57,068 nucleotides of DNA from the IMG/VR virus record IMGVR_UViG_3300044796_000031, positions 1 to 57,068 of that record, one strand, 5' to 3'. Numbering within the stretch: position 1 is the stretch's first letter; every line of letters begins with the position of its first letter. This stretch comes from a virus. The notes beneath the pieces are model-generated. The model was not told the origin of the DNA. It saw only the letters and a program-made list of their open reading frames with translations, and did not search any database. The translations under genes and the position numbers were made by a program. Of the stretch, positions 51,220 through 57,068 are shown in pieces.

Positions 51220-51268
51220 AAAATTTGCTGCCATCGATCTACCTTTTTGCTGCCATTTTTGCTGCCAT

Positions 51269-51335
51269 CTAAGTCTCTATATTATATACCTTTTTTAATT
51301 AAATATTTAAATAAATAGGTAATAATAATAATAGA
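51269..51335. other. A+T-rich core, possible unwinding element
   Basis: A stretch of nearly pure A and T (TATATTATATACC, TTTTTTAATTAAATATTTAAATAAATAGG, then repeated ATA) lies between the two iteron doublets, where a DNA-unwinding element of an origin would be expected. Confidence 0.55.
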
Positions 51336-51473
51336 CACGCTCATATGCGCGCGCCTGTGTACGCATACACACCTGCAACCCCCCGTCTATTTTTTCGATT
51401 GCTGCCATTTTTGCTGCCATGCTGGAAGTTATTGCTTTTATTCAAGAAAGTGCTGAAAACTGGTGAAATATGG

Positions 51474-51497
51474 ATGGCAGCAGGCATTTGCTGCCAT
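51474..51497. other. Perfect 9-bp hairpin made of two iterons
   Basis: ATGGCAGCA (51474-51482), a GGCATT loop and TGCTGCCAT (51489-51497) form a perfect stem from one inverted and one direct iteron copy. No T-tract follows on either strand, so it is unlikely to be an intrinsic terminator. Confidence 0.6.
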
Positions 51498-51591
51498 GCC
51501 GAAAAACCCCTAAGAATGTCGAATATGTTATAACGGTAGTCGCAAATCGTTAGTAAACACTTTTCTAATTTTATAAATATGTTTACATAAA

Positions 51592-51620
51592 TTGACATGA
51601 TTTCAGAAAGATGTTACAAG
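51592..51620 (+). promoter_or_regulatory. Candidate sigma70 promoter for early regulators
   Basis: TTGACA (51592-51597), a 17-base spacer and TACAAG (51615-51620) preceded by TGT (extended -10). It is flanked by the inverted pair GTTAGTAAAC (51549-51558) and GTTACTAAC (51627-51635), and by GTAAAC/GTTTAC (51553-51558, 51581-51586), which could be operators for the HTH protein encoded next. Confidence 0.5.
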
Positions 51621-51655
51621 CATTTGGTTACTAACAATTTATACATGAGGGTAAA

Positions 51656-51916
51656 ATGGACACTTTAAGTTTCAGAAAAAAGCATAATTTGACCGCCGGA
51701 GCGTTGGCGCAGCGTCTGGGTGTGGATCGGCAAACCGTCTACAATTGGGAGAGTGGGAACAGAAAAGCGGCTGGATATTTGGGCCTAGCGTTGGAAGCAT
51801 TAGAAGCGAAATTGGTGAAATTATCGCCGCAAAAAACAGAGGCTAAAAAGAGCGCGGCAGCTATTGAAGCCGAAGCAATAGCTAGATATAGGGCATCAAT
51901 TAATGATATAATTTAA
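51656..51916 (+). CDS. Helix-turn-helix regulator, 86 aa
   Basis: The HTH is visible as LSFRKKHNLTAGALAQRLGVDRQTVYNWESGNRKAAGYLGLAL, an XRE-like DNA-binding domain. It is followed by an Ala/Lys-rich helix (EAKKSAAAIEAEAIARYR). GAGGGT lies upstream of the ATG. As first gene of the plus unit, next to the iteron region, it may be the Cro/CI-type switch protein or the iteron-binding initiator. Confidence 0.82.
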   Translation: MDTLSFRKKHNLTAGALAQRLGVDRQTVYNWESGNRKAAGYLGLALEALEAKLVKLSPQKTEAKKSAAAIEAEAIARYRASINDII

Positions 51917-51966
51917 TGGGTTAGCTAAATAATGAACCGAAATGAATTATTTTAGTTTATTTTAGT

Positions 51967-51995
51967 TGACTGTGTTCGTTCGTTTTGCTAGATTC
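51967..51995 (+). promoter_or_regulatory. Candidate sigma70 promoter
   Basis: TTGACT (51967-51972), a 17-base spacer and TAGATT (51990-51995), in the 134-base gap before the gene at 52051. One of the best matches to sigma70 in the window. Confidence 0.55.
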
Positions 51996-52050
51996 TGATT
52001 CAGGCAAGGGAAATAGCCCGCGCCGGGAACAGAAACCACAGGGGACAAAA

Positions 52051-52215
52051 ATGGAAAAACTAATCGCAGCTTACCTGGCTAATCCGAATGACGCTAACGC
52101 AGAGAAGGTGCGCGCACATGGCACACGTAAACCAATGAGCGTTTGTTTGTTGTCGCCCGTTGAGCACTCGGCCTATCGTGATGCGCTTGGCCAATTAACC
52201 GCTATGGCAGCGTAG
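52051..52215 (+). CDS. Hypothetical protein, 54 aa
   Basis: AGGGGA precedes the ATG. A small helical protein (MEKLIAAYLANPNDANAEKVRAHG) with a polar C terminus (SPVEHSAYRDALGQL). First gene after the promoter candidate at 51967. No known family. Confidence 0.68.
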   Translation: MEKLIAAYLANPNDANAEKVRAHGTRKPMSVCLLSPVEHSAYRDALGQLTAMAA

Positions 52216-52229
52216 GGGGTCGGCACCAC

Positions 52230-52385
52230 ATGAAAAACGCACTCACCACACTAATCGAGGTTGCCCTTGTCGGGATAATATCGGCCATGGGAACACTAGC
52301 CTTCGCGTGCATATTTTCTACCGATGCGCGGGAAGTGTTCGGGAAGATTATGCTTTCGGTAATTACACTGCACAACATGTTTTAG
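52230..52385 (+). CDS. Small membrane protein, 51 aa
   Basis: A hydrophobic N-terminal half (LTTLIEVALVGIISAMGTLAFACIF) forms one transmembrane helix, then a short soluble part. AGGGGGTCGG lies upstream. Possibly acts at the host membrane early in infection, such as in exclusion; no direct evidence. Confidence 0.6.
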   Translation: MKNALTTLIEVALVGIISAMGTLAFACIFSTDAREVFGKIMLSVITLHNMF

Positions 52386-52394
52386 GGGGAATTT

Positions 52395-52745
52395 ATGACG
52401 CAGATACACACGCAGGGGCCTTGGTCGATGTACGAAGGATATGACGCAACTTTTATACGCACCACGGAGCGCAAAAAGGGTGAGATTACGCCGCGCTCAG
52501 TTGCGGAGGCAACACACCATGGAGATCACTACGAGCAAAACGGCGAGCGCACCGCGTATCGTCAGGCTACCGCAGAAGATCGCGCCAACGCCCGCCTAAT
52601 CGCCGCCGCGCCTGAGTTGCTGGAGCGGTTAGAATTGCTGCTTAACTTGGCGAAATTCGATTGCATGGACGACAAGTCGAACGAGTGGCGCAACGAGATG
52701 CTATACACTCGCGCAGCAATCGCCAAAGCACGCGGGGAGGCATAG
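52395..52745 (+). CDS. Hypothetical phage protein, 116 aa
   Basis: Contains TQGPWSMYEGYD near the N terminus and the recurring early-phage motif EDRANARLIAAAPELLERLE in the middle. Proteins with the A-N-A-R-L-I-A-A-A-P-E-L-L motif are widespread in phages with no assigned role. GGGGGA precedes the ATG. Confidence 0.75.
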   Translation: MTQIHTQGPWSMYEGYDATFIRTTERKKGEITPRSVAEATHHGDHYEQNGERTAYRQATAEDRANARLIAAAPELLERLELLLNLAKFDCMDDKSNEWRNEMLYTRAAIAKARGEA

Positions 52746-52747
52746 CC

Positions 52748-53119
52748 ATGAACCAGCTAGATTTCCTAAACGACCCGCGCACGATTCAGCAGGTTGACCC
52801 GACGCCGTTAGAGGTGGCGATTAATAGGCAACCCATGCGCCGTTTTATAGTGGAAACTGAATTCCACGGCGGCATATGGGAAAACGTATGGGCAGAGGAC
52901 GGCAAGCCCGACACGTTCGCCACACTCAATGATGCGGTGCAGGAGATCCGCGACCATATAATCGACTCGATTAGCGCGGTAGAAGCTGGGGACATGAAGG
53001 ACAGCCCAGACCCTAGTAATTTTCGTATCGTAGAGGAATCGCAACGGGAAATAGGCCAAGAGGTTATGGCGGTTTATTATTTTACGGGACGCCCTTGGAT
53101 GTACGAGGCGGCCTTATGA
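52748..53119 (+). CDS. Hypothetical protein, 123 aa
   Basis: A mixed alpha/beta protein (RRFIVETEFHGGIWENVWAED ... AVQEIRDHIIDSI) starting two bases after the previous stop. GGGGAGG lies upstream. No domain identified. Coupled to the next gene by ATGA. Confidence 0.7.
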   Translation: MNQLDFLNDPRTIQQVDPTPLEVAINRQPMRRFIVETEFHGGIWENVWAEDGKPDTFATLNDAVQEIRDHIIDSISAVEAGDMKDSPDPSNFRIVEESQREIGQEVMAVYYFTGRPWMYEAAL

Positions 53120-53271
53120 ACACCTACCGCATATGCATAAGCTGCCCCCGTGGCGACAAATGGCTCACCTTGCGGGCGATCAGCGAAACCGCAGCTAGGG
53201 CAATCCTATATGTAAACGGGCGCAAAGGGCAGTATTTAAAACAGATTATTTTATGGAGGGAAGGGATATGA
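53116..53271 (+). CDS. Hypothetical protein, 51 aa
   Basis: Starts at an ATGA overlap and ends in another. Small basic protein with a CISCPRG segment. Function unknown. Confidence 0.6.
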   Translation: MNTYRICISCPRGDKWLTLRAISETAARAILYVNGRKGQYLKQIILWREGI

Positions 53272-53405
53272 AAACGCTTTTAATAATCTACGCCATGGCC
53301 GGGCTGGCATTGATGCAGTGGGCCATGACACAAGCAGGCGATGCCCGTGATGCGTGGCGCTTGCAGGACGAAAACAATTTACGGCTGATTCTGGCCGTAA
53401 AATAA
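53268..53405 (+). CDS. Small membrane or secreted protein, 45 aa
   Basis: TGGAGGGAAGG precedes the ATG at an ATGA overlap. A hydrophobic N-terminal segment (LLIIYAMAGLALMQWAM) is followed by a charged helix (DARDAWRLQDENNLRLIL). Topology fits a membrane-anchored periplasmic peptide. Confidence 0.58.
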   Translation: MKTLLIIYAMAGLALMQWAMTQAGDARDAWRLQDENNLRLILAVK

Positions 53406-53426
53406 GAGGGCGAAGGTAGCATAATC

Positions 53427-53738
53427 ATGAAAACCAAAACTTTTGAAGTCAGAGACAGAGCAACATTTATACCGGTATTTGCTATTAAAATGCAGCCGGA
53501 AAATGAAGGCCAGCGTTACCTATTGCGCCGCGCCGGTTACTCATGCCAGCCGGACGACCCTATCGTTATGGTGGGTTTTCTGGGTAAAGGGGGATGCAAC
53601 TATGATTCTTACAGTTGGGGTGGTTCACGCACCATGACCGTTGCCCACCAGTATATTGAAAAGAATTTTGACGATCTAAGCAATGGTGACGTGATCGACG
53701 TTGAATATGTGTTGGGGGAAGCGGTGAAGGAGGCGTGA
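53427..53738 (+). CDS. Hypothetical protein, 103 aa
   Basis: An alpha/beta protein with RRAGYSCQPDDPIVMVGFLGKGGCNYD and AHQYIEKNFDDLSNGDVIDVEYVLGE, a pattern I have seen in phage and bacterial proteins of unknown function. A GCGAAGG ribosome site is weak but present. Confidence 0.72.
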   Translation: MKTKTFEVRDRATFIPVFAIKMQPENEGQRYLLRRAGYSCQPDDPIVMVGFLGKGGCNYDSYSWGGSRTMTVAHQYIEKNFDDLSNGDVIDVEYVLGEAVKEA

Positions 53739-53883
53739 TGTTAATTCGTGGCGGCTATTCCCCTCCACCAACCTAACCGAAGTGGAGTTTGTTGCGGAAA
53801 TGAAGCGCAGAGAGCAAATGCTAGTGCCTCCATTTCTTCGTTTGTTCAAATGGCTGGCGAAAAGCGTTTGCCGGGCGAATTAA
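53738..53883 (+). pseudogene. Possible frameshifted small gene
   Basis: An ATG at 53738 overlaps the previous stop but reads only 12 codons (MLIRGGYSPPPT). In the neighbouring frame an open stretch continues as NLTEVEFVAEMKRREQ and ends FKWLAKSVCRAN at 53883. Joined, they would make about 49 residues. Either a frameshift broke the gene, or only the ORF from ATG 53800 (27 residues) is used. Confidence 0.3.
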
Positions 53884-53893
53884 ACTAAATTAC

Positions 53894-53899
53894 TATAAT
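53894..53899 (+). promoter_or_regulatory. Candidate -10 box
   Basis: A perfect TATAAT lies 27 bases before the ATG of the Ala-rich repeat gene in an A+T-rich gap. The only TTG-type -35 (TTGCCG, 53868-53873) is 20 bases away, which is too far for a strong promoter. Confidence 0.4.
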
Positions 53900-53926
53900 T
53901 TAACTTAAACCAAAGGAGATTCTAAA

Positions 53927-54775
53927 ATGTATGAGCAAAAAATAGATTACGAAGCGATACCCGATGCGGCACTAGCTGAGACAGTGCTTACGGAATTGCA
54001 ATTTCACCATGACCACGACCAGATCGTGCAGGGCAGGTATTGGGAAGGCGGCAAGGGTTGCGCGGTGGGGTGTTTACTGAAATCAAGCAACCACGAGGAA
54101 TACGAGCCGAAATTTGGCATTCCTTTAATGCTTGCGCGCTTGGAGGATCGGTTATTCGAGGGACTAAAGAACGGCGAGGCGAAGGCATGGCCCATGCAGT
54201 TTATGTCCACGGCTATGCAGATACGTGAAACGCGCCCGGAGAGATTGGAAGCGTTAAAGCCTGTCGGTTGGCAATTCTTGTATTGGCTGTTGACTGAGGA
54301 ACTACCTAAAAGCGTTGTCGGTGAAGGTAAGGTTTTCGACGATGTACGCAAGGCAATTGCACAGTGTGCCGATATTCTGTTGCCACTAACAAAAGGCGAT
54401 AAAGTAGATAAAGATGCTGCGGATGCTGCGTATGCTGCGTATGCTGCGTATGCTGCTGCGCGTGCTGCGTATGCTGCGGATGCTGCGTATGCTGCGTATG
54501 CTGCGGATGCTGCGTATGCTGCGGATGCTGCGGATGCTGCGTATGCTGCTGCGCGTGCTGCGGATGCTGCGCGTGCTGCTGCGCGTGCTGCGTATGCTGC
54601 GGATGCTGCGTATGCTGCTGCGCGTGCTGCGGATGCTGCGTATGCTGCTGCGCGTGCTGCTGCGCGTGCTGCGTATGCTGCGGATGCTGCGGATGCTGCG
54701 TATGCTGCTGCGGATGCTGCTGCTTGCTATAAGAGAATGTCTGACAAACTAATCGAACTAATGGAGGCCGCATGA
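53927..54775 (+). CDS. Alanine-rich repeat protein, 282 aa
   Basis: Residues 1-162 are a folded domain (GRYWEGGKGCAVGCLLKSSNHEEYE, LARLEDRLFEGLKNGEA, RPERLEALKPVGWQFLYWLLTEELP). From about 163 to 266 the sequence consists only of Ala spaced by Tyr, Asp or Arg in AAY, AAD and AAAR units, then ends in a short helix (RMSDKLIELMEAA). Such Ala-rich repeats would form one long helix. The N-terminal domain with this tail recurs in phages and bacteria without known function. CAAAGGAGA precedes the ATG. It overlaps the next gene as ATGA. Confidence 0.85.
   Translation: MYEQKIDYEAIPDAALAETVLTELQFHHDHDQIVQGRYWEGGKGCAVGCLLKSSNHEEYEPKFGIPLMLARLEDRLFEGLKNGEAKAWPMQFMSTAMQIRETRPERLEALKPVGWQFLYWLLTEELPKSVVGEGKVFDDVRKAIAQCADILLPLTKGDKVDKDAADAAYAAYAAYAAARAAYAADAAYAAYAADAAYAADAADAAYAAARAADAARAAARAAYAADAAYAAARAADAAYAAARAAARAAYAADAADAAYAAADAAACYKRMSDKLIELMEAA
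54413..54726 (+). repeat. Coding repeat of (GCT)GCTGCG plus TAT/GAT/CGT
   Basis: About 34 units of 9 or 12 bases. The Ala codons keep the same order (GCT GCG, or GCT GCT GCG) and are followed by TAT, GAT or CGT. All three spacer codons end in T. CGT follows the longer 12-base unit in all but one case. Shadow open frames appear in other frames and on the other strand. Confidence 0.92.
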
Positions 54776-54918
54776 AACCAACCATAAGCTGCCAACTAGA
54801 CCAAGAAACCGACCGCACCGTTAAATTGTTTTGCCAAGAAAACGGGCGCATCAGTGAAGCCGCGTTTTTACGACAGGCTATTGCGGAGAAGCTGGCGCGG
54901 TGGAAGGCTGGGAAGTAA
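54772..54918 (+). CDS. Ribbon-helix-helix-like protein, 48 aa
   Basis: A strand (PTISCQLD) then two helices (QETDRTVKLFCQENG and SEAAFLRQAIAEKLARW), the CopG/RHH layout. Probably a small DNA-binding regulator. It starts at an ATGA overlap with the Ala-rich gene. Confidence 0.65.
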   Translation: MKPTISCQLDQETDRTVKLFCQENGRISEAAFLRQAIAEKLARWKAGK

Positions 54919-55074
54919 TAGAAGGGGGGAGGCGGCGCGGCTGTTTCCCCTCCCATTCATATCCGTATTGTATTTTTACAACTTGACGCGGGCGCGCAAA
55001 AGGCTTTTTATAAAGGGAGCGTAAAGATAGGCGAACGGTTGCTTTTGACCGTACATAAATAGGGAGCGTGGCGC

Positions 55075-55278
55075 GTGTCACCGGCAAATATAACACCTCA
55101 GCAATTCAAGGACTTGGCAACCGAACTATTCGGAAACGAATGGATCGAGCAGTTATGTCTGCGTTTGGATGTGCAGCGGCGAACGCCGCTTAGATGGGCA
55201 AGCGGGGAACGCCCAATCCCTGCCGCAGTTGAGGAGCTTTTGCTATTCCTGCGTAATGGCCGGAGGAACGCGCTATGA
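55075..55278 (+). CDS. HTH-like regulator, 67 aa
   Basis: GTG start with GGGAGCG upstream. The sequence TPQQFKDLATELFGNEWIEQLCLRLDVQRRTPLRWASGERPIPAAVEELLLFLR resembles a minimal helix-turn-helix of the Cro or transposase-associated kind. It is coupled by ATGA to the primase-helicase gene and may regulate or assist replication. Confidence 0.7.
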   Translation: MSPANITPQQFKDLATELFGNEWIEQLCLRLDVQRRTPLRWASGERPIPAAVEELLLFLRNGRRNAL

Positions 55279-57068
55279 AGGCCGCATTATCACTTGTCAG
55301 CCCGATAGACCACATCGGCGCATTTATAGACCACATGGCAGGGAACGGCTGCGAGCCAGCAAGCGGCGCGGATATAATAGCAGACGACAAGCGCCACCTG
55401 ATAGGGCTAGCCGGGGATAAGAAGTCCGAGCGTGCGTTATATTACCGGCTGGATATTCGGGAAGGGTACAGCTTGGGCTGGTACAAGAATTGCAAAACCG
55501 GCGAGACTTACAACTATAAGAACGGGAAAGAGCCGAAGCGCAGCGCCGAGGAAATTGCGGCGATCAAAATGGCGCGGGAGAAAGAAAAGCGGCAGCGAGA
55601 GGCCGCAGAGGAAAAGACACATAAGCGCCTAGCTGCTAGACTTAAACGTGCTTTTAATAACCTACCGGCAGCCCGCGCGCATCCTTACCTGACAGAGAAG
55701 GGCGTCGAGGCGCATGGGATAAAATACCGTGCGAAGGGGAAAGAATTAATTATACCAATTTATGGTATTAAGGGCGAACTGTTCAGCGTGCAGCGCATTA
55801 GCGCGACGTGGAAGGGTTATTTTTCAGGTGGTAAGATTTCGGGGTGCTATTTCCCAATGGCAACCAAGGGGGGGGATTTCAGCACGATCCTGATAGCTGA
55901 AGGCTTTGCCACGGCGGCGAGTGTGCGGGAAGCTACAGACTTGCCGGTGGTGGTTGCTTTTGATGCTGGAAATTTAAAGCCGGTGGCGCTGGCGATGCGG
56001 AAAAAATATCCCGATGCGCGCATTGTGTTTGCGGCGGATAATGACCAGTGGAAATTCAACCCGAAAAAACGCCCAACGGGTTTAAAGTCCGACGACATAA
56101 CGGGTGACTCGCCGGAATGGGAAAGGCTGCGCGCGGAGGGATTCACCTATAACACAGGTATTGATAAGGCGCAGCAGGCAGCGGCGGCGATAGGCGGCGG
56201 AATAGTGTTGGCCCCGCCGTTTACTGGAAGTGAGGCGCACAAAAAAAACGATTGGAATGATTACGCGGCGCTATTCGGCAATGACGCCGTGCGGGTGGCA
56301 TTTGATGCGGCGCTGGCCATTAAGAAACCAGCGGCAGAACCTGAGCCAGAAGAATATGAGCCAGAGCCACCCGTGGGCGGTGATGATACTCTAATGGTCA
56401 GCCCGAAGATTACGGGCGACATGGGGATGAAATTCAAGGTGCTGGGGTATAATGAGGGGAAATACTATTATTACCCGTTCGCGCTGCGTCAGATTGTATC
56501 ACTCACGGCGTCCAGCCACTCTATCCAGAATCTAATGCAGCTTGATAGTCTGGACGCATGGGAATCACGGTGGCGCGACGAGGACGGCAAGTTAAAGGCC
56601 AAGCACCAAGTAATCGCTCTTTATGCGTCCGCCTCCCTCATGGGGATTGCAGAAAAGCGCGGCGTATTCATGGAAGAAGATAGGGTGCGCGGTGGCGGTG
56701 CGTGGTTGGATGAGGGGCGCGTGATATTACACTGCGGCGATGCGCTGTATGTGGATGGGGATTATAAAAAGTTCGATGAATTGGTGACAGAATTTACCTA
56801 TGTAGCAGCACCAAGACTATTACGTCCGGCGAAGGCAGCGTTAACTAATGCAGAAGCACATCGTTTGCGGGTAATCTGCGAGTCAGCGACATGGGAGAAT
56901 CCCCTTTCCGGCTCACTGTTAGCTGGGTGGCTTGTAATAGCCCCCATTTGCTCCGCGCTGGCTTATAGGCCGCACATCTATGTCACAGGGGAATCAGAAT
57001 CAGGCAAATCAACGATAATGGATAAAGTAATAAAGGCCGTCCTTGGTAGGGCTGCGCTCTGTGTAGAT
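55275..57068 (+). CDS. Toprim/helicase replication protein, N-terminal part
   Basis: Open through the right end; the rest lies at 3-1151. Residues 1-130 are an N-terminal part rich in Lys and aromatic residues without a visible CHC2 zinc finger. Residues about 200-265 form a Toprim-like domain (ILIAEGFATAASV, VVAFDAGNL, IVFAADND). An acidic linker near 350-370 follows. The helicase part starts near residue 390, with P-loop GESESGKST at about 572-580. It resembles phage and plasmid primase-helicases of the DUF927/TraC-Toprim type and would prime and unwind DNA. It starts at an ATGA overlap with the HTH gene. Confidence 0.87.
   Translation, partial: MKAALSLVSPIDHIGAFIDHMAGNGCEPASGADIIADDKRHLIGLAGDKKSERALYYRLDIREGYSLGWYKNCKTGETYNYKNGKEPKRSAEEIAAIKMAREKEKRQREAAEEKTHKRLAARLKRAFNNLPAARAHPYLTEKGVEAHGIKYRAKGKELIIPIYGIKGELFSVQRISATWKGYFSGGKISGCYFPMATKGGDFSTILIAEGFATAASVREATDLPVVVAFDAGNLKPVALAMRKKYPDARIVFAADNDQWKFNPKKRPTGLKSDDITGDSPEWERLRAEGFTYNTGIDKAQQAAAAIGGGIVLAPPFTGSEAHKKNDWNDYAALFGNDAVRVAFDAALAIKKPAAEPEPEEYEPEPPVGGDDTLMVSPKITGDMGMKFKVLGYNEGKYYYYPFALRQIVSLTASSHSIQNLMQLDSLDAWESRWRDEDGKLKAKHQVIALYASASLMGIAEKRGVFMEEDRVRGGGAWLDEGRVILHCGDALYVDGDYKKFDELVTEFTYVAAPRLLRPAKAALTNAEAHRLRVICESATWENPLSGSLLAGWLVIAPICSALAYRPHIYVTGESESGKSTIMDKVIKAVLGRAALCVD
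56884..57068. repeat. Terminal redundancy, right copy
   Basis: Same sequence as 1-185 except for five synonymous third-position changes in its first 59 bases. It closes the circle of the genome. Confidence 0.95.

Larger units (their letters stand above)
51174..51497. repeat. Iteron-like array of TTGCTGCCAT
   Basis: Copies at 51225-51234, 51247-51256, 51259-51268, 51399-51408, 51411-51420 and 51488-51497 are exact. 51174-51183 has one mismatch, and 51474-51483 is inverted with one mismatch. Two doublets with 12-base start-to-start spacing flank the A+T-rich core 152 bases apart. This layout recalls replication iterons, or operators for a repressor. Confidence 0.85.
50989..51655. other. Divergent intergenic region, probable origin/control region
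   Basis: This 667-base gap is the largest without a convincing gene. It contains eight TTGCTGCCAT-like repeats, an A+T-rich core, a hairpin, a TGTGTA-CGCA-TACACA inverted repeat (51356-51371) and promoter candidates in both directions. Short open frames at 51341-51598 exist but lie across the repeats and are judged spurious. Confidence 0.7.

Noticed and set aside
51225-51420. CRISPR array
   Set aside because: The 10-bp repeats are too short and irregularly spaced, and no cas gene is present.
51341-51598. Small open frames on both strands in the divergent gap
   Set aside because: They run across the repeats and hairpin, have no good ribosome site and no recognisable protein features.
54306-54956. 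Open frames rich in Gln/His (minus) or Leu/Arg/Met (plus) over the Ala repeat
   Set aside because: Shadow translations of the Ala-codon repeat.
54983-55014. Promoter TTGACG...TATAAA before the HTH gene at 55075
   Set aside because: The spacer is 20 bases, too long for a normal sigma70 promoter; no better -10 was found at 16-18 bases.
1-57068. Direct terminal repeat as packaging signal
   Set aside because: True packaged terminal repeats are identical; the two copies here differ at five positions and look like assembly overlap between alleles.

Overview
The window is one complete genome of a tailed double-stranded DNA phage (Caudoviricetes), most likely short-tailed. It has a P22-type portal, a P22 gp10-like tail-hub protein, adaptors, large ejection proteins and no tape measure or contractile sheath. 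A holin, an endolysin, an Rz-type spanin and an Rz1-type lipoprotein spanin point to a Gram-negative host. The species is not identifiable from the sequence. No integrase, phage RNA polymerase, DNA polymerase, tRNA or CRISPR array was seen. The last 185 bases repeat the first 185 with five substitutions, so the molecule is circular or circularly permuted with a unit of about 56,883 bp. The primase-helicase gene is cut by the arbitrary ends and resumes at base 3.

Layout. A roughly 0.67-kb gap (50989-51655) separates two opposing transcription units. The plus-strand early/middle unit runs from 51656 through the junction to 14685. It holds small regulators (XRE, RHH and Cro-like), several membrane micropeptides, a Toprim-helicase, an SF2 helicase and VRR-NUC. 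A recombination block follows (YqaJ exonuclease, coiled-coil protein, DnaQ-like exonuclease, RecT), then a long train of short, mostly stop/start-coupled genes of unknown role. Two genes here carry striking tandem repeats. The minus-strand late unit runs from 50946 down to 14682. It encodes TerS, TerL (with an intein), a free-standing HNH endonuclease, portal, small head proteins, a GroES-like protein, scaffold, major capsid protein, adaptor, fibres, tail hub, ejection proteins (one with lytic transglycosylase and pyrophosphatase-like modules), further fibres and an overlapping lysis cassette. One plus-strand gene (22559-22771) sits alone inside the late unit and looks like a moron.

How it works together. 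Host-like sigma70 promoter candidates precede the regulators, the portal and the HNH gene, so the phage probably relies on host RNA polymerase. Replication would combine a phage primase-helicase with host polymerase, backed by RecT/exonuclease recombination. The divergent gap carries eight copies of TTGCTGCCAT (some imperfect) around a very A+T-rich core, a strong candidate for an iteron origin or an operator array. The two units converge at 14682-14685 with overlapping stop codons and no terminator between them.

The most interesting items are the iteron/AT-rich region, two repeat proteins whose units vary almost only at amino-acid-changing positions, the intein in the TerL P-loop beside a separate homing-type endonuclease, a possible structured RNA after recT, and a lysis cassette in which most of the Rz gene is double-coding. 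All functions are read from sequence motifs without database searches.
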